Numbered from the stretch's first letter, positions 38,763 through 48,431 are shown. The stretch: 64,000 bases of DNA from Luteimonas terrae (GCF_004358165.1 NZ_SMTG01000002.1:248001-312000), one strand, 5' to 3'. Notes: generated from the sequence alone by a model not told the origin. Program-made: numbers and translations.

Positions 38763-41228
38763 ATGGCCAAACCACCCAGCAAACGCGGCAGCAGCCGCGG
38801 CACGCCCGGGCCCGCGAAGCAGGGGGCCGGCAAGCGCGGCACTCCGGCGCCGGCCCGCCCCAACGCGAAGAAGAAGCCCGCCGACGCGCGCCCGCCCTGG
38901 ATGCCCGATCCGGGCCTGCAGCGCGCCGTGCGCAGCGGCGCGTCGGCAACCATCGGACACGACCGGCCGCCAGCCTCCCGCGGCGCGCGTTTCGTGGATC
39001 CCTACGCCAACCGCGAAGCGGCGCGCTACGAGAATCCCATTGCGAGCCGCGAGGCGATCCTGCAGACGATCGCCGATGCAGATGGCCCGATGACCTTCGA
39101 CGAGTTGGCCGCCAAGCTCAATCTCGTCGAGCCCGATCGCGCCGATGCGCTCGGCAAGCGCGTCGCGGCGATGCTGCGCGAAGGCCAGCTGCTGCAGAAC
39201 CGCCGCGGCGGTCTGGTGCCGGCCAAGCGCAACGACCTGATCCCCGGCACGGTGATCGCCAACCCGGAAGGCTTCGGATTCCTGCGCCCCGACAGCGGCA
39301 GCGGCGACGATCTGTTCCTGCCGCCCAACGAAATGCGCAAGGTCATGCATGGCGACCGCGCGCTGGCAGGCCTGACCAACGTCGATGCACGCGGCCGCCG
39401 CGCCGGCGTGATCGTCGAGGTGCTCGAGCGCCGCACGACGCGGCTGATGGGCCGGTTCGCGGTCGAGCACGGCATCAGCTTCGTGGTGCCCGACGACAAG
39501 CGCATCCAGCGCAACATCCAGATTCCGCACGACGCCGGTAACGCAGCGAAGCACGGCCAGCTGGTGGTCTGCGAGATCACTGCGCCGGGCGACAGCTACC
39601 GCCCGCCGATCGGGCGCGTGCTCGCGGTGCTCGGCGACGTGCTCAAGCCCTCGCTGGTGGTGGAGGCCGCGATCCACGGCCACAACCTGCCGCACGAGTT
39701 CCCGCAGCCAGTGCTCGAGGAGGCAGCGGCGATTCCGGTCGAGGTCGAGGAGCGCATGCTCGGCGGCCGCGTCGACCTGCGCGCGCTGCCGCTGGTGACC
39801 ATCGACGGCGAGGACGCCAAGGATTTCGACGACGCGGTGTACTGCGAACCCAACCGCGACGGCTTCCGCCTCGTGGTCGCGATCGCCGACGTGTCGAACT
39901 ACGTGCGCCCAGGCACGCCGCTCGACGACGAGGCCCAGCTGCGCGCGACCAGCGTGTATTTCCCGGGCTTCGTCGTGCCGATGCTGCCCGAGACGCTGTC
40001 CAACGGCATCTGCTCGCTGAAGCCGAAGGTCGACCGCATGTGTTTCGTCTGCGACATGCAGGTCGGGCGCGACGGCATCGTCTCGTCCTCGAAGTTCTAC
40101 GAAGCGGTGATGCATTCGCACGCGCGCCTGACTTACACCCAGGTCTGGCAGGCGGTCGGCGAGAACGATGCCGACGTGCGCACCACGATCGCCGCGGTGC
40201 TGCCGCAGGTCGAGCATCTGCACCAGCTCTACCGGATCCTGTCGAAGGCGCGCGAGAAGCGCGGCGCGATCGAGTTCGAGAGCAGCGAAGTGCGCTTCGT
40301 GCTCGACAACACCGGCGAGGTCACCCAGGCCGGCATGCTCCAGCGCAACGATGCGCACAAGCTGATCGAGGAATGCATGATCGCGGCGAACGTGGAGGCC
40401 GCGAAGTGCCTGCTCGACGCCGCCGTGCCTGCGCCGTACCGCGTGCACGACAAGCCGCCGGAGTCGAAGTACGCCGACCTGCTGGAATTCCTGAAGGAAT
40501 TCTCGCTGCGCATGCCGCCGTGGTCGAAGCTGCAGCCGAAGGATTTCACCCAGCTGCTGAAGAAGATCCGCGACCGGCCCGACGCGACCCTGCTCGAATC
40601 GGTGCTGCTGCGCAGCCAGAGCCAGGCGGTCTACGCGACCGAAAACATCGGCCATTTCGGCCTGGCGCTGGCGGCCTATGCGCACTTCACCTCGCCGATC
40701 CGCCGCTATCCCGACCTGCTGGTGCACCGCGCGATCAAGCATGTGCTGTCGGGCCAGCCGCTGACGAAGTTCCTGTACACGCCGCGCCTGATGGAGAGCC
40801 TGTCGCTGCAGTGCTCCGAGCGCTCGCGCCGCGCCGAGGAAGCCGAGCGCGAGGTCGACGAGCGCTATCGCGCCGCATGGATGGAACAGCACGTCGGCGG
40901 GCGTTTCGACGGCGTCATCAGCGGCGTGACCAGCTTCGGCCTGTTCGTCGAACTGGACCAGTCCAAGGTCAACGGCCTGGTGCACGTGACCCAGCTGCCC
41001 AACGACTTCTATACCTTCGATCCGATCCGCCGGATGCTCAGCGGCCAGCGCGCCGGGCGCGAGTATCGCCTTGGTGACCGGGTGCGCATCGTGGTGCTCA
41101 AGGCCAGCCTGGAGGACCGCAAGATCGACTTCCGCATCGTCGAATCCGATGCGCCCGAGCCGGGCGAACCCCGGCCGCCACCGCCGCGCGGCAAGCCGGC
41201 CAAGCGCGAGAAGAAGCCGTACCAGTAG
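38763..41228 (+). CDS. rnr: Ribonuclease R
   Basis: Processive 3'-5' exoribonuclease active on structured RNA. The product is 821 residues: a basic Pro/Lys-rich N-terminal extension (to about 65), a helix-turn-helix-like segment, cold-shock OB folds, the RNB catalytic domain with the metal-binding aspartates in IDGEDAKDFDDAVY (347-360), a C-terminal S1 domain (from about 713) and a Lys/Pro-rich tail. The start is ATG 38763. TACCAT at 38750-38755 could be a -10 box so close that the mRNA would be almost leaderless; no -35 was found. Confidence 0.95.
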   Translation: MAKPPSKRGSSRGTPGPAKQGAGKRGTPAPARPNAKKKPADARPPWMPDPGLQRAVRSGASATIGHDRPPASRGARFVDPYANREAARYENPIASREAILQTIADADGPMTFDELAAKLNLVEPDRADALGKRVAAMLREGQLLQNRRGGLVPAKRNDLIPGTVIANPEGFGFLRPDSGSGDDLFLPPNEMRKVMHGDRALAGLTNVDARGRRAGVIVEVLERRTTRLMGRFAVEHGISFVVPDDKRIQRNIQIPHDAGNAAKHGQLVVCEITAPGDSYRPPIGRVLAVLGDVLKPSLVVEAAIHGHNLPHEFPQPVLEEAAAIPVEVEERMLGGRVDLRALPLVTIDGEDAKDFDDAVYCEPNRDGFRLVVAIADVSNYVRPGTPLDDEAQLRATSVYFPGFVVPMLPETLSNGICSLKPKVDRMCFVCDMQVGRDGIVSSSKFYEAVMHSHARLTYTQVWQAVGENDADVRTTIAAVLPQVEHLHQLYRILSKAREKRGAIEFESSEVRFVLDNTGEVTQAGMLQRNDAHKLIEECMIAANVEAAKCLLDAAVPAPYRVHDKPPESKYADLLEFLKEFSLRMPPWSKLQPKDFTQLLKKIRDRPDATLLESVLLRSQSQAVYATENIGHFGLALAAYAHFTSPIRRYPDLLVHRAIKHVLSGQPLTKFLYTPRLMESLSLQCSERSRRAEEAEREVDERYRAAWMEQHVGGRFDGVISGVTSFGLFVELDQSKVNGLVHVTQLPNDFYTFDPIRRMLSGQRAGREYRLGDRVRIVVLKASLEDRKIDFRIVESDAPEPGEPRPPPPRGKPAKREKKPYQ

Positions 41229-41234
41229 AATAGG

Positions 41235-41280
41235 ACGCCCTGCGGGGCCGGGACCGGCGGTTCCGGCCCCGCAGGCGTTT
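41235..41280 (+). terminator. Long GC hairpin between rnr and rlmB
   Basis: CCTGCGGGGCCGG pairs perfectly with CCGGCCCCGCAGG, and the stem can extend outward with ACGC/GCGT. Only GTTT follows, so read-through into rlmB, 32 bases on, is possible. Confidence 0.65.
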
Positions 41281-41312
41281 ACGCCTCCGCTTCCCGACTT
41301 CGAACCTCACGC

Positions 41313-42080
41313 ATGACCAGCAAGCAGAACCAGTGGATCGTCGGCATCAATGCCGTGGCCGCGGCCGTCGAACACGACGCCGAGAACGTGCGCGAGGTAC
41401 TGCTGGAAGCAGGCGCGAAGAATCCGCGCATCGTCGAGATCGAATCGGCCGCACGCCGCCGCGACATCGACGTGCGCCGGGTCAACCAGCAGGCGCTCGA
41501 CGGCGTGGCCGGTGGCCTGCGCCACCAGGGCGCAGCTGCGCGCTACGCCGCGGCGAAGACCTGGGACGAGAACGAGCTCGAAGGCCTGGTCGAGGCCGCC
41601 GAGGGCAAGGCGTTGCTGCTGGTGCTCGATGGCGTGCAGGACCCGCACAACCTCGGCGCCTGTCTGCGCAGCGCGGCCGCGGCCGGCGTCACCGCGGTGG
41701 TGATTCCCAAGGACAAGGCGGTGCAGGTCAACGCGACCGTGCGCAAGACGTCGGCCGGTGCAGCGGACAGCATTCCGGTGGTGCGCGTCACCAATCTCTC
41801 GCGCACGCTGCGCGACCTGCAGAAGCTGGGCGTGTGGATCTACGGCCTGGCGGGCGAGGCGGACGCCTCGCTGTACGCGCTCGACCTGCGTGGCAACGTC
41901 GCGCTGGTGCTGGGCGGCGAGGCCGACGGCCTGCGTCGTCTGACGCGCGAGCATTGCGACCAGCTGGTGACCATTCCGATGCCCGGCGGCGATGCTGCGG
42001 CGGGCGTGGAAAGTCTCAACGTCTCGGTCGCGGCCGGCGTGACGCTGTTCGAGGCGGTGCGTCAGCGCATCGTCGGCTGA
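41313..42080 (+). CDS. rlmB: 23S rRNA (guanosine(2251)-2'-O)-methyltransferase
   Basis: SPOUT-class methyltransferase acting on G2251 in the peptidyl-transferase P-loop of 23S rRNA. The product is 255 residues. N-terminal L30e-like substrate-binding domain, then the knot with motif 1 (DGVQDPHNLGACLRSAAAAG), motif 2 (ALVLGGEADGLRRL) and motif 3 (GVESLNVSVAAGVTLFEAVR). It follows rnr as in E. coli. Confidence 0.95.
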   Translation: MTSKQNQWIVGINAVAAAVEHDAENVREVLLEAGAKNPRIVEIESAARRRDIDVRRVNQQALDGVAGGLRHQGAAARYAAAKTWDENELEGLVEAAEGKALLLVLDGVQDPHNLGACLRSAAAAGVTAVVIPKDKAVQVNATVRKTSAGAADSIPVVRVTNLSRTLRDLQKLGVWIYGLAGEADASLYALDLRGNVALVLGGEADGLRRLTREHCDQLVTIPMPGGDAAAGVESLNVSVAAGVTLFEAVRQRIVG

Positions 42081-42117
42081 GCCACATACGGGGCGCTCGG
42101 GGAGAGGCGTGGACGCG

Positions 42118-45102
42118 ATGCGGCGCAGCGGTTGCCCGGCGGCTGTCGTGCGCGCGTCGCGCTGGCTGCTGCTCCTGCTCGCCATGTTGTGCTGCGCGGG
42201 TGTCGCCGGCGCGGTAACGCCGGCCCGCGAAACGCCCGGCCCGCTGCGCGATTACGCCGTCGACCACTGGACCTCGCGCGAGGGCCTGCCGCACAACTCG
42301 GTGCGCGACCTGGCGCAGACGCCCGACGGCTATCTGTGGCTGGCGACCTGGGAGGGGCTGGTCCGCTACGACGGACTCGAATTCGTGGTCTACGACCGCA
42401 GCACCGCAGACCCTGCGCTGCCCGACAACGGCGTCGGTTCGCTGTACGTAGATCCCACCGGCGCGCTGTGGCTGAGCGATTCGCGCGGCAATCTCGGACG
42501 GCGCGATCCCGCAGGCACGTTCCGCTTCTGGACTTCGGGCGAGGCGGGCTGGCCGCAGGTGCTGATCCACGCGATGGCGATGGATGCCGGCGGACGGCTG
42601 TGGCTGCTGTTCGAAGGGCGCGGCCTGGGCTGTCTGCACCCCGACGGACGTTTCGAGTTCTTCGAAGCCGGCGAGGGCGTGCCGCTGCCGCTCAGCTATC
42701 CGCACATGGCGATCGGCGACGACGGCCGCATCTGGATCGGCGGCATGGACGGGCTGGTGGTGCGCGACACCGATGGCGTGCTGCGCCGGGCACCGGCGGG
42801 TTTCGGACTCGCCCCGGGCCTGGCCTGGCCGTATCGCGCGCCGGATCGGACCATCTGGCTGGTCGCTGGCGACGGCGTGTATCGCGTCGAAGGCGCGCGG
42901 GCGCGGCGCGTGCACCGGATTCCGGGGCAGGGCGATTTCACCGCGATGCTGCAGGACCGCCACGGCGACCTGTGGCTCGGCAGCGAAAGCCGCGGCCTGC
43001 TGCGCATCGGCGCGCGCGGCGTCGAAACGCCGCCGGCCGACGCCGCGCGTCCGGCTGGACGCATCGTGCAGCTGCTCGAGGATGCCGAGGGCAGCGTCTG
43101 GGCCGGTGCGAATGGCGGCCTGTTCCGGGTCCGGGAAACGTTGTTCACGCGCCTGCTGGCGCGTGACGGGCTCAGCGGCGATTACGTGCGCGCGCTGATC
43201 GAGGACGACGCCGGGCAATTGTGGATCGGCAGCACGGGGGGCCTCGACCGGCAGGGCGCGGACGGACGCGTGCACGCGGTCGACCTGCAGCCGGGCGTGG
43301 CGCCGTCGGTGCTCAGCCTGGCGCGCGGCGCCGATGGCGACCTGTGGGTGGGTGCCTATGGCGGTCGCGTGTTCCGCGTGCGCGACGGCGCCGTCGTGGC
43401 CCGCCTCGATGGATTTCCCGGCCACATCCGCGCCATCGAGGCCGATGACGCCGGTGCGATCTGGATCGCCACGCATCGCGGACCTGTGCGGCTGGTCGAC
43501 GGCCGTGTGTCGACGCCGCGCGTGCCCGGCCTGCCGACCGGTCTGGTGACCTCGCTGGCGTGGATCGACGGTGCGCTGTGGATCGGCTCGGTCGAGGGCG
43601 CCAGCGTGCTCCGCGACGGGCGCGTGCGGCCGGTGGCGCTGCCGCCCCGCGACGGCGCGCGCACGGTGTTCGCATTCCGCGACATCGGCGACGCGGTCTG
43701 GATCGCGACCGACCGCGGGCTGTACCGCGAACGCGACGGCGTGCTCGCGCATGTCGGCCTCGCGCAGGGCATGCCGGTCGATTCGGTGTTCCAGATCGTG
43801 CCGGACCGGCTGGGCAATGCCTGGATCACCAGCAACCGCGGCATGTTGCGCGCGCGCATGGACGATCTGGACGCCGTCGCCGACGGCCGCCTGCAGCGCC
43901 TGACGCTGGATCGCTACGACGAGATCGACGGCATGTCGAACGCGCAGGGCAACGGCAGCTCGTCGCCGTCAGCACTCCTGCGTCGCGACGGCTCGGTGTG
44001 GATGGCGACGGCGCGCGGTGTCAGCGCGGTCGATCCCCGGCGCTGGCGGACCTTCAGCGCCTTGCCGCCGCCGATGCCACGCATCGAATCGGTGCGTCTC
44101 GACGGCGCGTCCGCGCCGTGGCGCGACGGCGACCGGTTGCCCGGCGGCACGCGCCTGTCGGTGTCGTACGTGGGGCTGAGCTTCCTGATGTCGGAGCGCA
44201 TCCGCTTCCGCACGCGTCTCGAGGGCCTCGACGCCGACTGGGTCGAGCGCGGTCGCCAGCGCAGTGTGGAGTTCGTCGGCCTGCCGCCGGGCGACTACGT
44301 GCTGCACGTGTCCGCGGCGCATGCGGACGGCGCATGGAGCGAGCCCGCGCAGTGGCGCTTCTCGATCGCGCCGCTGTGGTGGCAGCGCCACAGCGTGCAG
44401 GCACTGTGCGCGGCGCTGGTGCTGCTGGCGCTGGCACTGGCGTACCGCGAACGCATCCGCCGCTACCGCAGCGCCAACGACCGTCTGAGCCGCCTGGTAG
44501 ACGACCGCACGCAGGCGCTGCAGCGGCAGACCGCGCAGCTGATCGAGGCCGACAGCGAGAAGACCGAACTGCTCGGCCGTCTGCGCGCACAGGCCGAGAC
44601 GTTCGAGCGCCAGGCCTACGAGGACGCGCTGACCGCGCTGCCCAACCGGCGCAGCTTCGACGATGCCCTGGCGCGCGAGTTCGCACGTGCGCAGCGGCGC
44701 CGCCAGCCGCTGTGCCTGGTGATCCTCGACGTCGACCGCTTCAAGTCGATCAACGACGTGCACAGTCACGCGGTGGGCGACGAAGTACTGCGCCAGGTCG
44801 GCGGCGTGCTGGCCGGCGCCTGCCGCGCGACGGACGTGGCCGCGCGCATCGGCGGCGAGGAGTTCGCGATGATCCTCGTCGACGCCAGTCGCGAGGACGC
44901 GCATGCGGTCTACGCGCGCCTGCGCGAGACCTTCGCGCGCAAACGCGACTGGGGTGGCGTGGACGATCTGGTGGTGACGATCAGTGCCGGCGTGGCGATG
45001 CGCGACCCGGTCGACACCACGCCCACGCAGCTGATGCGTCGCGCCGACGCCGCGTTGTACCGCGCCAAGAGCGAAGGCCGCGATCGCCTGAGCGACGGCT
45101 GA
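42118..45102 (+). CDS. Sensor diguanylate cyclase: two-component-type propeller, Y_Y_Y domain, GGDEF
   Basis: Predicted membrane-bound c-di-GMP synthase with a periplasmic sensor. The product is 994 residues: signal segment (SRWLLLLLAMLCCAGVAGA), some 14 propeller repeats of the D-G-x-L-W-x-G/A type (about 40-640), an Ig-like Y_Y_Y domain, one membrane helix (about 757-780), a coiled coil, and a C-terminal GGDEF domain with active-site GGEEF at 912-916. The product-inhibition motif RxxD is kept as R903-A-T-D906. The ligand is unknown. ATG 42118 is chosen because GAGAGG lies ten bases upstream; GTG 42109 is possible. Confidence 0.93.
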   Translation: MRRSGCPAAVVRASRWLLLLLAMLCCAGVAGAVTPARETPGPLRDYAVDHWTSREGLPHNSVRDLAQTPDGYLWLATWEGLVRYDGLEFVVYDRSTADPALPDNGVGSLYVDPTGALWLSDSRGNLGRRDPAGTFRFWTSGEAGWPQVLIHAMAMDAGGRLWLLFEGRGLGCLHPDGRFEFFEAGEGVPLPLSYPHMAIGDDGRIWIGGMDGLVVRDTDGVLRRAPAGFGLAPGLAWPYRAPDRTIWLVAGDGVYRVEGARARRVHRIPGQGDFTAMLQDRHGDLWLGSESRGLLRIGARGVETPPADAARPAGRIVQLLEDAEGSVWAGANGGLFRVRETLFTRLLARDGLSGDYVRALIEDDAGQLWIGSTGGLDRQGADGRVHAVDLQPGVAPSVLSLARGADGDLWVGAYGGRVFRVRDGAVVARLDGFPGHIRAIEADDAGAIWIATHRGPVRLVDGRVSTPRVPGLPTGLVTSLAWIDGALWIGSVEGASVLRDGRVRPVALPPRDGARTVFAFRDIGDAVWIATDRGLYRERDGVLAHVGLAQGMPVDSVFQIVPDRLGNAWITSNRGMLRARMDDLDAVADGRLQRLTLDRYDEIDGMSNAQGNGSSSPSALLRRDGSVWMATARGVSAVDPRRWRTFSALPPPMPRIESVRLDGASAPWRDGDRLPGGTRLSVSYVGLSFLMSERIRFRTRLEGLDADWVERGRQRSVEFVGLPPGDYVLHVSAAHADGAWSEPAQWRFSIAPLWWQRHSVQALCAALVLLALALAYRERIRRYRSANDRLSRLVDDRTQALQRQTAQLIEADSEKTELLGRLRAQAETFERQAYEDALTALPNRRSFDDALAREFARAQRRRQPLCLVILDVDRFKSINDVHSHAVGDEVLRQVGGVLAGACRATDVAARIGGEEFAMILVDASREDAHAVYARLRETFARKRDWGGVDDLVVTISAGVAMRDPVDTTPTQLMRRADAALYRAKSEGRDRLSDG

Positions 45103-45131
45103 CGGCGCGCGGGCGTTCAGTGCGCCGGCGA

Positions 45132-45137
45132 TAGAAT
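45132..45137 (+). promoter_or_regulatory. Possible -10 box of the gdx/sugE transcript
   Basis: TAGAAT, 17 bases before the first riboswitch hairpin. A convincing -35 was not found. Confidence 0.45.
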
Positions 45138-45153
45138 CCGTGCCGATCACGGT

Positions 45154-45199
45154 GGCGGGGACGACCCCGCCTGACACACCGCACACCGGGGACGACCCC
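45154..45199 (+). ncRNA. Guanidine-II riboswitch (mini-ykkC)
   Basis: Two tandem hairpins with identical ACGA loops: GGCGGGG-ACGA-CCCCGCC (45154-45171) and GGGG-ACGA-CCCC (45188-45199), 16 bases apart. The second ends 11 bases before GGAGG of the sugE ribosome site. Tandem ACGR-loop hairpins define the guanidine-II class, which senses guanidinium and commonly controls SugE/Gdx exporters. Both the RNA pattern and the gene behind it fit. Confidence 0.9.
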
Positions 45200-45222
45200 A
45201 TCGCAACGATGGAGGTTCTCCC

Positions 45223-45537
45223 ATGTCCTGGATCATTCTCGTGCTCGCCGGCCTGTTCGAAATCGGCTGGGCGATCGGCCTGAAATACACCGAAGGCTTT
45301 ACGAAGTTCTGGCCGACGGTCGGCACGGTGACCGCGATGGTCGTCAGCGTCGGTCTGCTCGGCGTCGCGATGCGCGAGCTGCCGGTCGGCACCGCCTACG
45401 CGATCTGGGTCGGCATCGGCGCCGTCGGCACGGTGATCCTCGGCATCGTGCTGCTGGGCGATGCGGCGAGTCCGGGCAGGCTGCTCAGTCTGGGCCTGAT
45501 CATCGCGGGCATTATCGGTCTGAAACTCGCGAGCTGA
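45223..45537 (+). CDS. sugE: Guanidinium exporter (SugE/Gdx), SMR family
   Basis: Small multidrug-resistance-type inner-membrane antiporter, 104 residues and four helices; the Gdx branch exports guanidinium in exchange for protons. The central glutamate E13 ([18 protein letters not shown]) is kept, and the GWAIGLKY and [12 protein letters not shown] segments match SugE rather than EmrE. GGAGG at 45211-45215 serves the ATG at 45223. The guanidine-II riboswitch directly upstream supports the Gdx function. Confidence 0.94.
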   Translation: MSWIILVLAGLFEIGWAIGLKYTEGFTKFWPTVGTVTAMVVSVGLLGVAMRELPVGTAYAIWVGIGAVGTVILGIVLLGDAASPGRLLSLGLIIAGIIGLKLAS

Positions 45538-45600
45538 TCGCGCGCGCCCTGCACGCCGGTGCGGCGCAGGGCGCTCTCCTGTTTGCACGCCGCCTGAGCG

Positions 45601-46842
45601 ATGCAACTGCGGATGCTGGCGCGCGACGACGGCATCGTCGACCATGGCCGACCCCCACGTCGGTCCGGCCTGCACGGATCGTTCTTTCCCGCGCTTTTTC
45701 CGGATGCTGTCGTGCTGATCACTGCCGCGCTCGTGCTCGTCCCCTATCTGATCCTGCGGTTCGTCTGGCCGCTGCGGCTGTCGTGGCCGGCGAAGGCCGC
45801 GCTGTCGGTCGCGCTGTGCGCGCTGGCCTTCCATCACCGCATCGTCGCCCGCTTCGCCGGCAGCGTGGCTTCGCCTGAGCTGCCGAAGTTCGTCATCGCG
45901 GCGATCGGCACGGCCTTCATCGCCTTGCTGCTGACGGCGGTCTTCGTGCTGCTGCTCGATCTGGTGATGCTGGTCGTCTGGATGCTGCGTCGCCGGCAGC
46001 TGCTGGCGCGTCTGCGCGCGCCGGCGCTGCGTCCTGCGCTCGCCGGCATCGCGCTGCTGCTGTCGGCCTTCGGCACCTGGCAGGCGATGGCGGTGCCGCA
46101 GGTGCGGCAGGTGGAGATCGCGATCGCGGATCTGCCGCAGGCCTTCGACGGCTACCGCCTGCTGCAGCTGACCGACATCCACGCAAGCCGCTTGCTGACA
46201 GGGGACTGGGTCACCGAGGTCGTCGCGGCCTCGAACGCGCAGCGCCCCGACCTGATCGTCATCACCGGCGATCTGGTCGATGGCAGCGTCACCGCGCGCG
46301 CGAACGACGTGCGACCGCTCGCGGATCTGCGCGCGCCCGATGGCGTCGTCGCGATCACCGGCAATCACGAGTATTACGGGCAATACCGCGACTGGATGGA
46401 TGCGTTCCGCGCGATGGGCATGACGGTGCTCGAGAACACGCATCTGCGGATCGCACGCGACGGTGCGGCGCTGACCATCGCCGGCGTGACCGATCCGGTC
46501 GCCGCGCGCTACGGACTCACGCTGCCGGATGTCGACGCCGCGCTCGCCGGGCGCGATGCCGACGCACCGGTCGTCCTGCTCGACCATCGCCCCACGCAGG
46601 CGCGCGAAAACGCCCGGCGCGGCGTCGACCTGCAGCTCTCGGGCCACACCCATGGCGGCCACATCGTCGGCATGGACCGGCTGGTCGCGCGCGCCAACGG
46701 CGGCTTCGTCTCCGGCCGCTACGACGTCGACGGCATGCAGCTCTACGTCAGCAACGGCGCGGGTCTGTGGCCGGGCTTCGCGACGCGCATCGGCGTGCCG
46801 TCGGAAATCACGGTGATCACCCTGCGTCGCGCGGCGCGCTGA
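45601..46842 (+). CDS. Membrane-anchored metallophosphoesterase
   Basis: Calcineurin-like phosphoesterase, 413 residues from the ATG at 45601. About four hydrophobic helices occupy the first 180 residues, then the catalytic domain with D192-x-H194 (TDIHAS), D224 (GDLVDG), N255-H256-E257 (GNHEYY) and H349/H351 (GHTHGG). The domain faces the periplasm in related YaeI/YkuE-type proteins. The first 37 residues look poorly conserved, and GTG 45712 is a possible alternative start; neither has a clear ribosome site. The substrate is unknown. Confidence 0.85.
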   Translation: MQLRMLARDDGIVDHGRPPRRSGLHGSFFPALFPDAVVLITAALVLVPYLILRFVWPLRLSWPAKAALSVALCALAFHHRIVARFAGSVASPELPKFVIAAIGTAFIALLLTAVFVLLLDLVMLVVWMLRRRQLLARLRAPALRPALAGIALLLSAFGTWQAMAVPQVRQVEIAIADLPQAFDGYRLLQLTDIHASRLLTGDWVTEVVAASNAQRPDLIVITGDLVDGSVTARANDVRPLADLRAPDGVVAITGNHEYYGQYRDWMDAFRAMGMTVLENTHLRIARDGAALTIAGVTDPVAARYGLTLPDVDAALAGRDADAPVVLLDHRPTQARENARRGVDLQLSGHTHGGHIVGMDRLVARANGGFVSGRYDVDGMQLYVSNGAGLWPGFATRIGVPSEITVITLRRAAR

Positions 46843-46849
46843 CGGCGAT

Positions 46850-47527
46850 TCAATCCGCCGCGGCTGCGGGCGCCGCCGGCGCCATCGCCGGCCAGGCGTT
46901 GGCGATACGGCAGAACAGCTGCGCGGTCAGCGTGGTGTCATAGAGCGCGGAGTGCGCCTGCGACTGGTCCCACTCGAGCCCCGCAGCCTGCACGGCGCGT
47001 GCGAGTACGGTCTGGCCGTAGGCCACGCCGGCCAGCGTGACCGTGTCGAACACGCTGAAGGGATGGAACGGATTGCGCTTGTGCTGGGTGCGCGCGACCG
47101 CGGCGTTGACGAAGCCCAGATCGAAATGCGCGTTGTGGCCGACGAGGATCGCGCGCTGGCAGTTGTGCCGGCGCACTGCGATGCGCACGTGGTTGAAGAT
47201 GTGGTCCAGCGCATCGCGCTCCGGCTTGGCGAAGCGGAACGGGTGATGGATGTCGATGCCGGTCACTTCCAGCGACTGCGGATCGATCTGCGTGCCTTCG
47301 GCCGGCTCGACGTGCGCATGCACCGGTGCGCCGGGCACCAGCTGGCCCGCCTCGTCGAGATCGAGCGGAATCGCGGCGATCTCCAGCAGGGCATGGCGGC
47401 GCGATTCGAAGCCGCCGGTCTCCACGTCGACCACGACCGGCAGGAAGCCGCGGAAGCGGCGGGACATCGGGGTATGGGGCGACGCGGTATCGGCGCTGGC
47501 GTCGGCGGGTGCTGCGGCTTCACTCAT
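46850..47527 (-). CDS. rnt: Ribonuclease T
   Basis: DEDD-family 3' exoribonuclease that trims tRNA CCA ends and matures 5S and 23S rRNA 3' ends. The product is 225 residues. The four acidic ligands and general base are visible: D34 and E36 (VVVDVETGG), D136 ([10 protein letters not shown]), H192 and D197 ([10 protein letters not shown]). The first 22 residues are an Ala/Ser-rich extension before [14 protein letters not shown]. It is convergent with the phosphoesterase gene, seven bases apart. Confidence 0.93.
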   Translation of the reverse strand: MSEAAAPADASADTASPHTPMSRRFRGFLPVVVDVETGGFESRRHALLEIAAIPLDLDEAGQLVPGAPVHAHVEPAEGTQIDPQSLEVTGIDIHHPFRFAKPERDALDHIFNHVRIAVRRHNCQRAILVGHNAHFDLGFVNAAVARTQHKRNPFHPFSVFDTVTLAGVAYGQTVLARAVQAAGLEWDQSQAHSALYDTTLTAQLFCRIANAWPAMAPAAPAAAAD

Positions 47528-47592
47528 GCGTGCAAGCCTAGCAGAGGGCGGCGATACGCCCGGCACGCACGCGCATGAACGCAAGAACGCAA

Positions 47593-47622
47593 ACGGCACG
47601 CATGCCTGCGCATGCGTGCCGT
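47593..47622 (-). terminator. Probable terminator of the pst-phoU operon
   Basis: ACGGCACGCATGC / GCATGCGTGCCGT, a perfect 13-bp stem with a 4-base loop, 25 bases behind the phoU stop. On the minus strand it is followed by TTTGCGTTCTTGCG, a poor T-tract. Confidence 0.65.
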
Positions 47623-47647
47623 CGGACCTGCCGGATGTCGCGTGGAA

Positions 47648-48352
47648 TCAGGTCACGGTATTGGTGAAGTCGCGCTTGTCGCGCGGCGGCAGCGGCTCGT
47701 CGCCCTTGACCAGGAACCAGACGTTCTCGGCGATGTTGGTCGCGTGGTCGCCGATGCGCTCGATGTTCTTGGCCATGAACAGCAGATGCGTGCAGGGCGT
47801 GATCGCGCGCGGGTCTTCCATCATGTAGGTCAGCAGTTCGCGGAACAGGCCGGTGTAGACGGTGTCGATCTCGGCGTCCTGCGCGCGCACGCGCTGGGCG
47901 GCCACCGGGTCGCTGTCGCGGAACGCCACCAGCACTTCGCGCATCTGGCGCACGGCGAGTTCGCCCAGCACGGTCAGGCCGCGCGTGTAGGGCAGGGGCG
48001 GCGCGAGATTGAGCGCGGTCGAGCGCTTGGCGACGTTCGCGGCGTAATCGCCGACGCGTTCGATGTCGGCGGCGATGCGCAGCGCGGCGAGGATCTCGCG
48101 CAGGTCGCGCGCCATCGGGCCGCGCAGCGCCAGCTTCATAACGTCCTGGCTGACCTCGTGTTCGAGCGCGTCGATCGCGTCGTCGTTGGCGATGATGCGT
48201 TCGGCGGCCTTGTCGTCGCGACGCTCCACGACGTCCAGTGCGGATTCCAGCTGCGCGGCGGCCATCTCGCCCATGCGCAGGATCTCGTTGGTCAGACGAC
48301 TGCGTTCTTCGTCGTAACTCTTGACGATGTGGTCGTGCGGTTGCGAGTTCAT
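47648..48352 (-). CDS. phoU: Phosphate signalling protein PhoU
   Basis: Cytoplasmic negative regulator that links the Pst transporter to the PhoR/PhoB two-component system. The product is 234 residues, two three-helix bundles with the family metal-binding repeats (RIAADIERVGDYAANVA and MAKNIERIGDHATNIAE). Last gene of the minus-strand pstSCAB-phoU series, 140 bases behind pstB. That spacer holds two small hairpins. Confidence 0.96.
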   Translation of the reverse strand: MNSQPHDHIVKSYDEERSRLTNEILRMGEMAAAQLESALDVVERRDDKAAERIIANDDAIDALEHEVSQDVMKLALRGPMARDLREILAALRIAADIERVGDYAANVAKRSTALNLAPPLPYTRGLTVLGELAVRQMREVLVAFRDSDPVAAQRVRAQDAEIDTVYTGLFRELLTYMMEDPRAITPCTHLLFMAKNIERIGDHATNIAENVWFLVKGDEPLPPRDKRDFTNTVT

Positions 48353-48431
48353 GGTGGTTTACCTGCAAGAATGATGTCGTCGTTGTTCAGAGCAGCGTTT
48401 TCACGCGAGATCCTGCACTTTGCTCGTCCGG

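Noticed and set aside
42016..46662. Long minus-strand frames opposite the diguanylate cyclase and its neighbours
   Set aside because: Composition is that of antisense frames in high-GC DNA; they cross the riboswitch and sugE, which are well supported.
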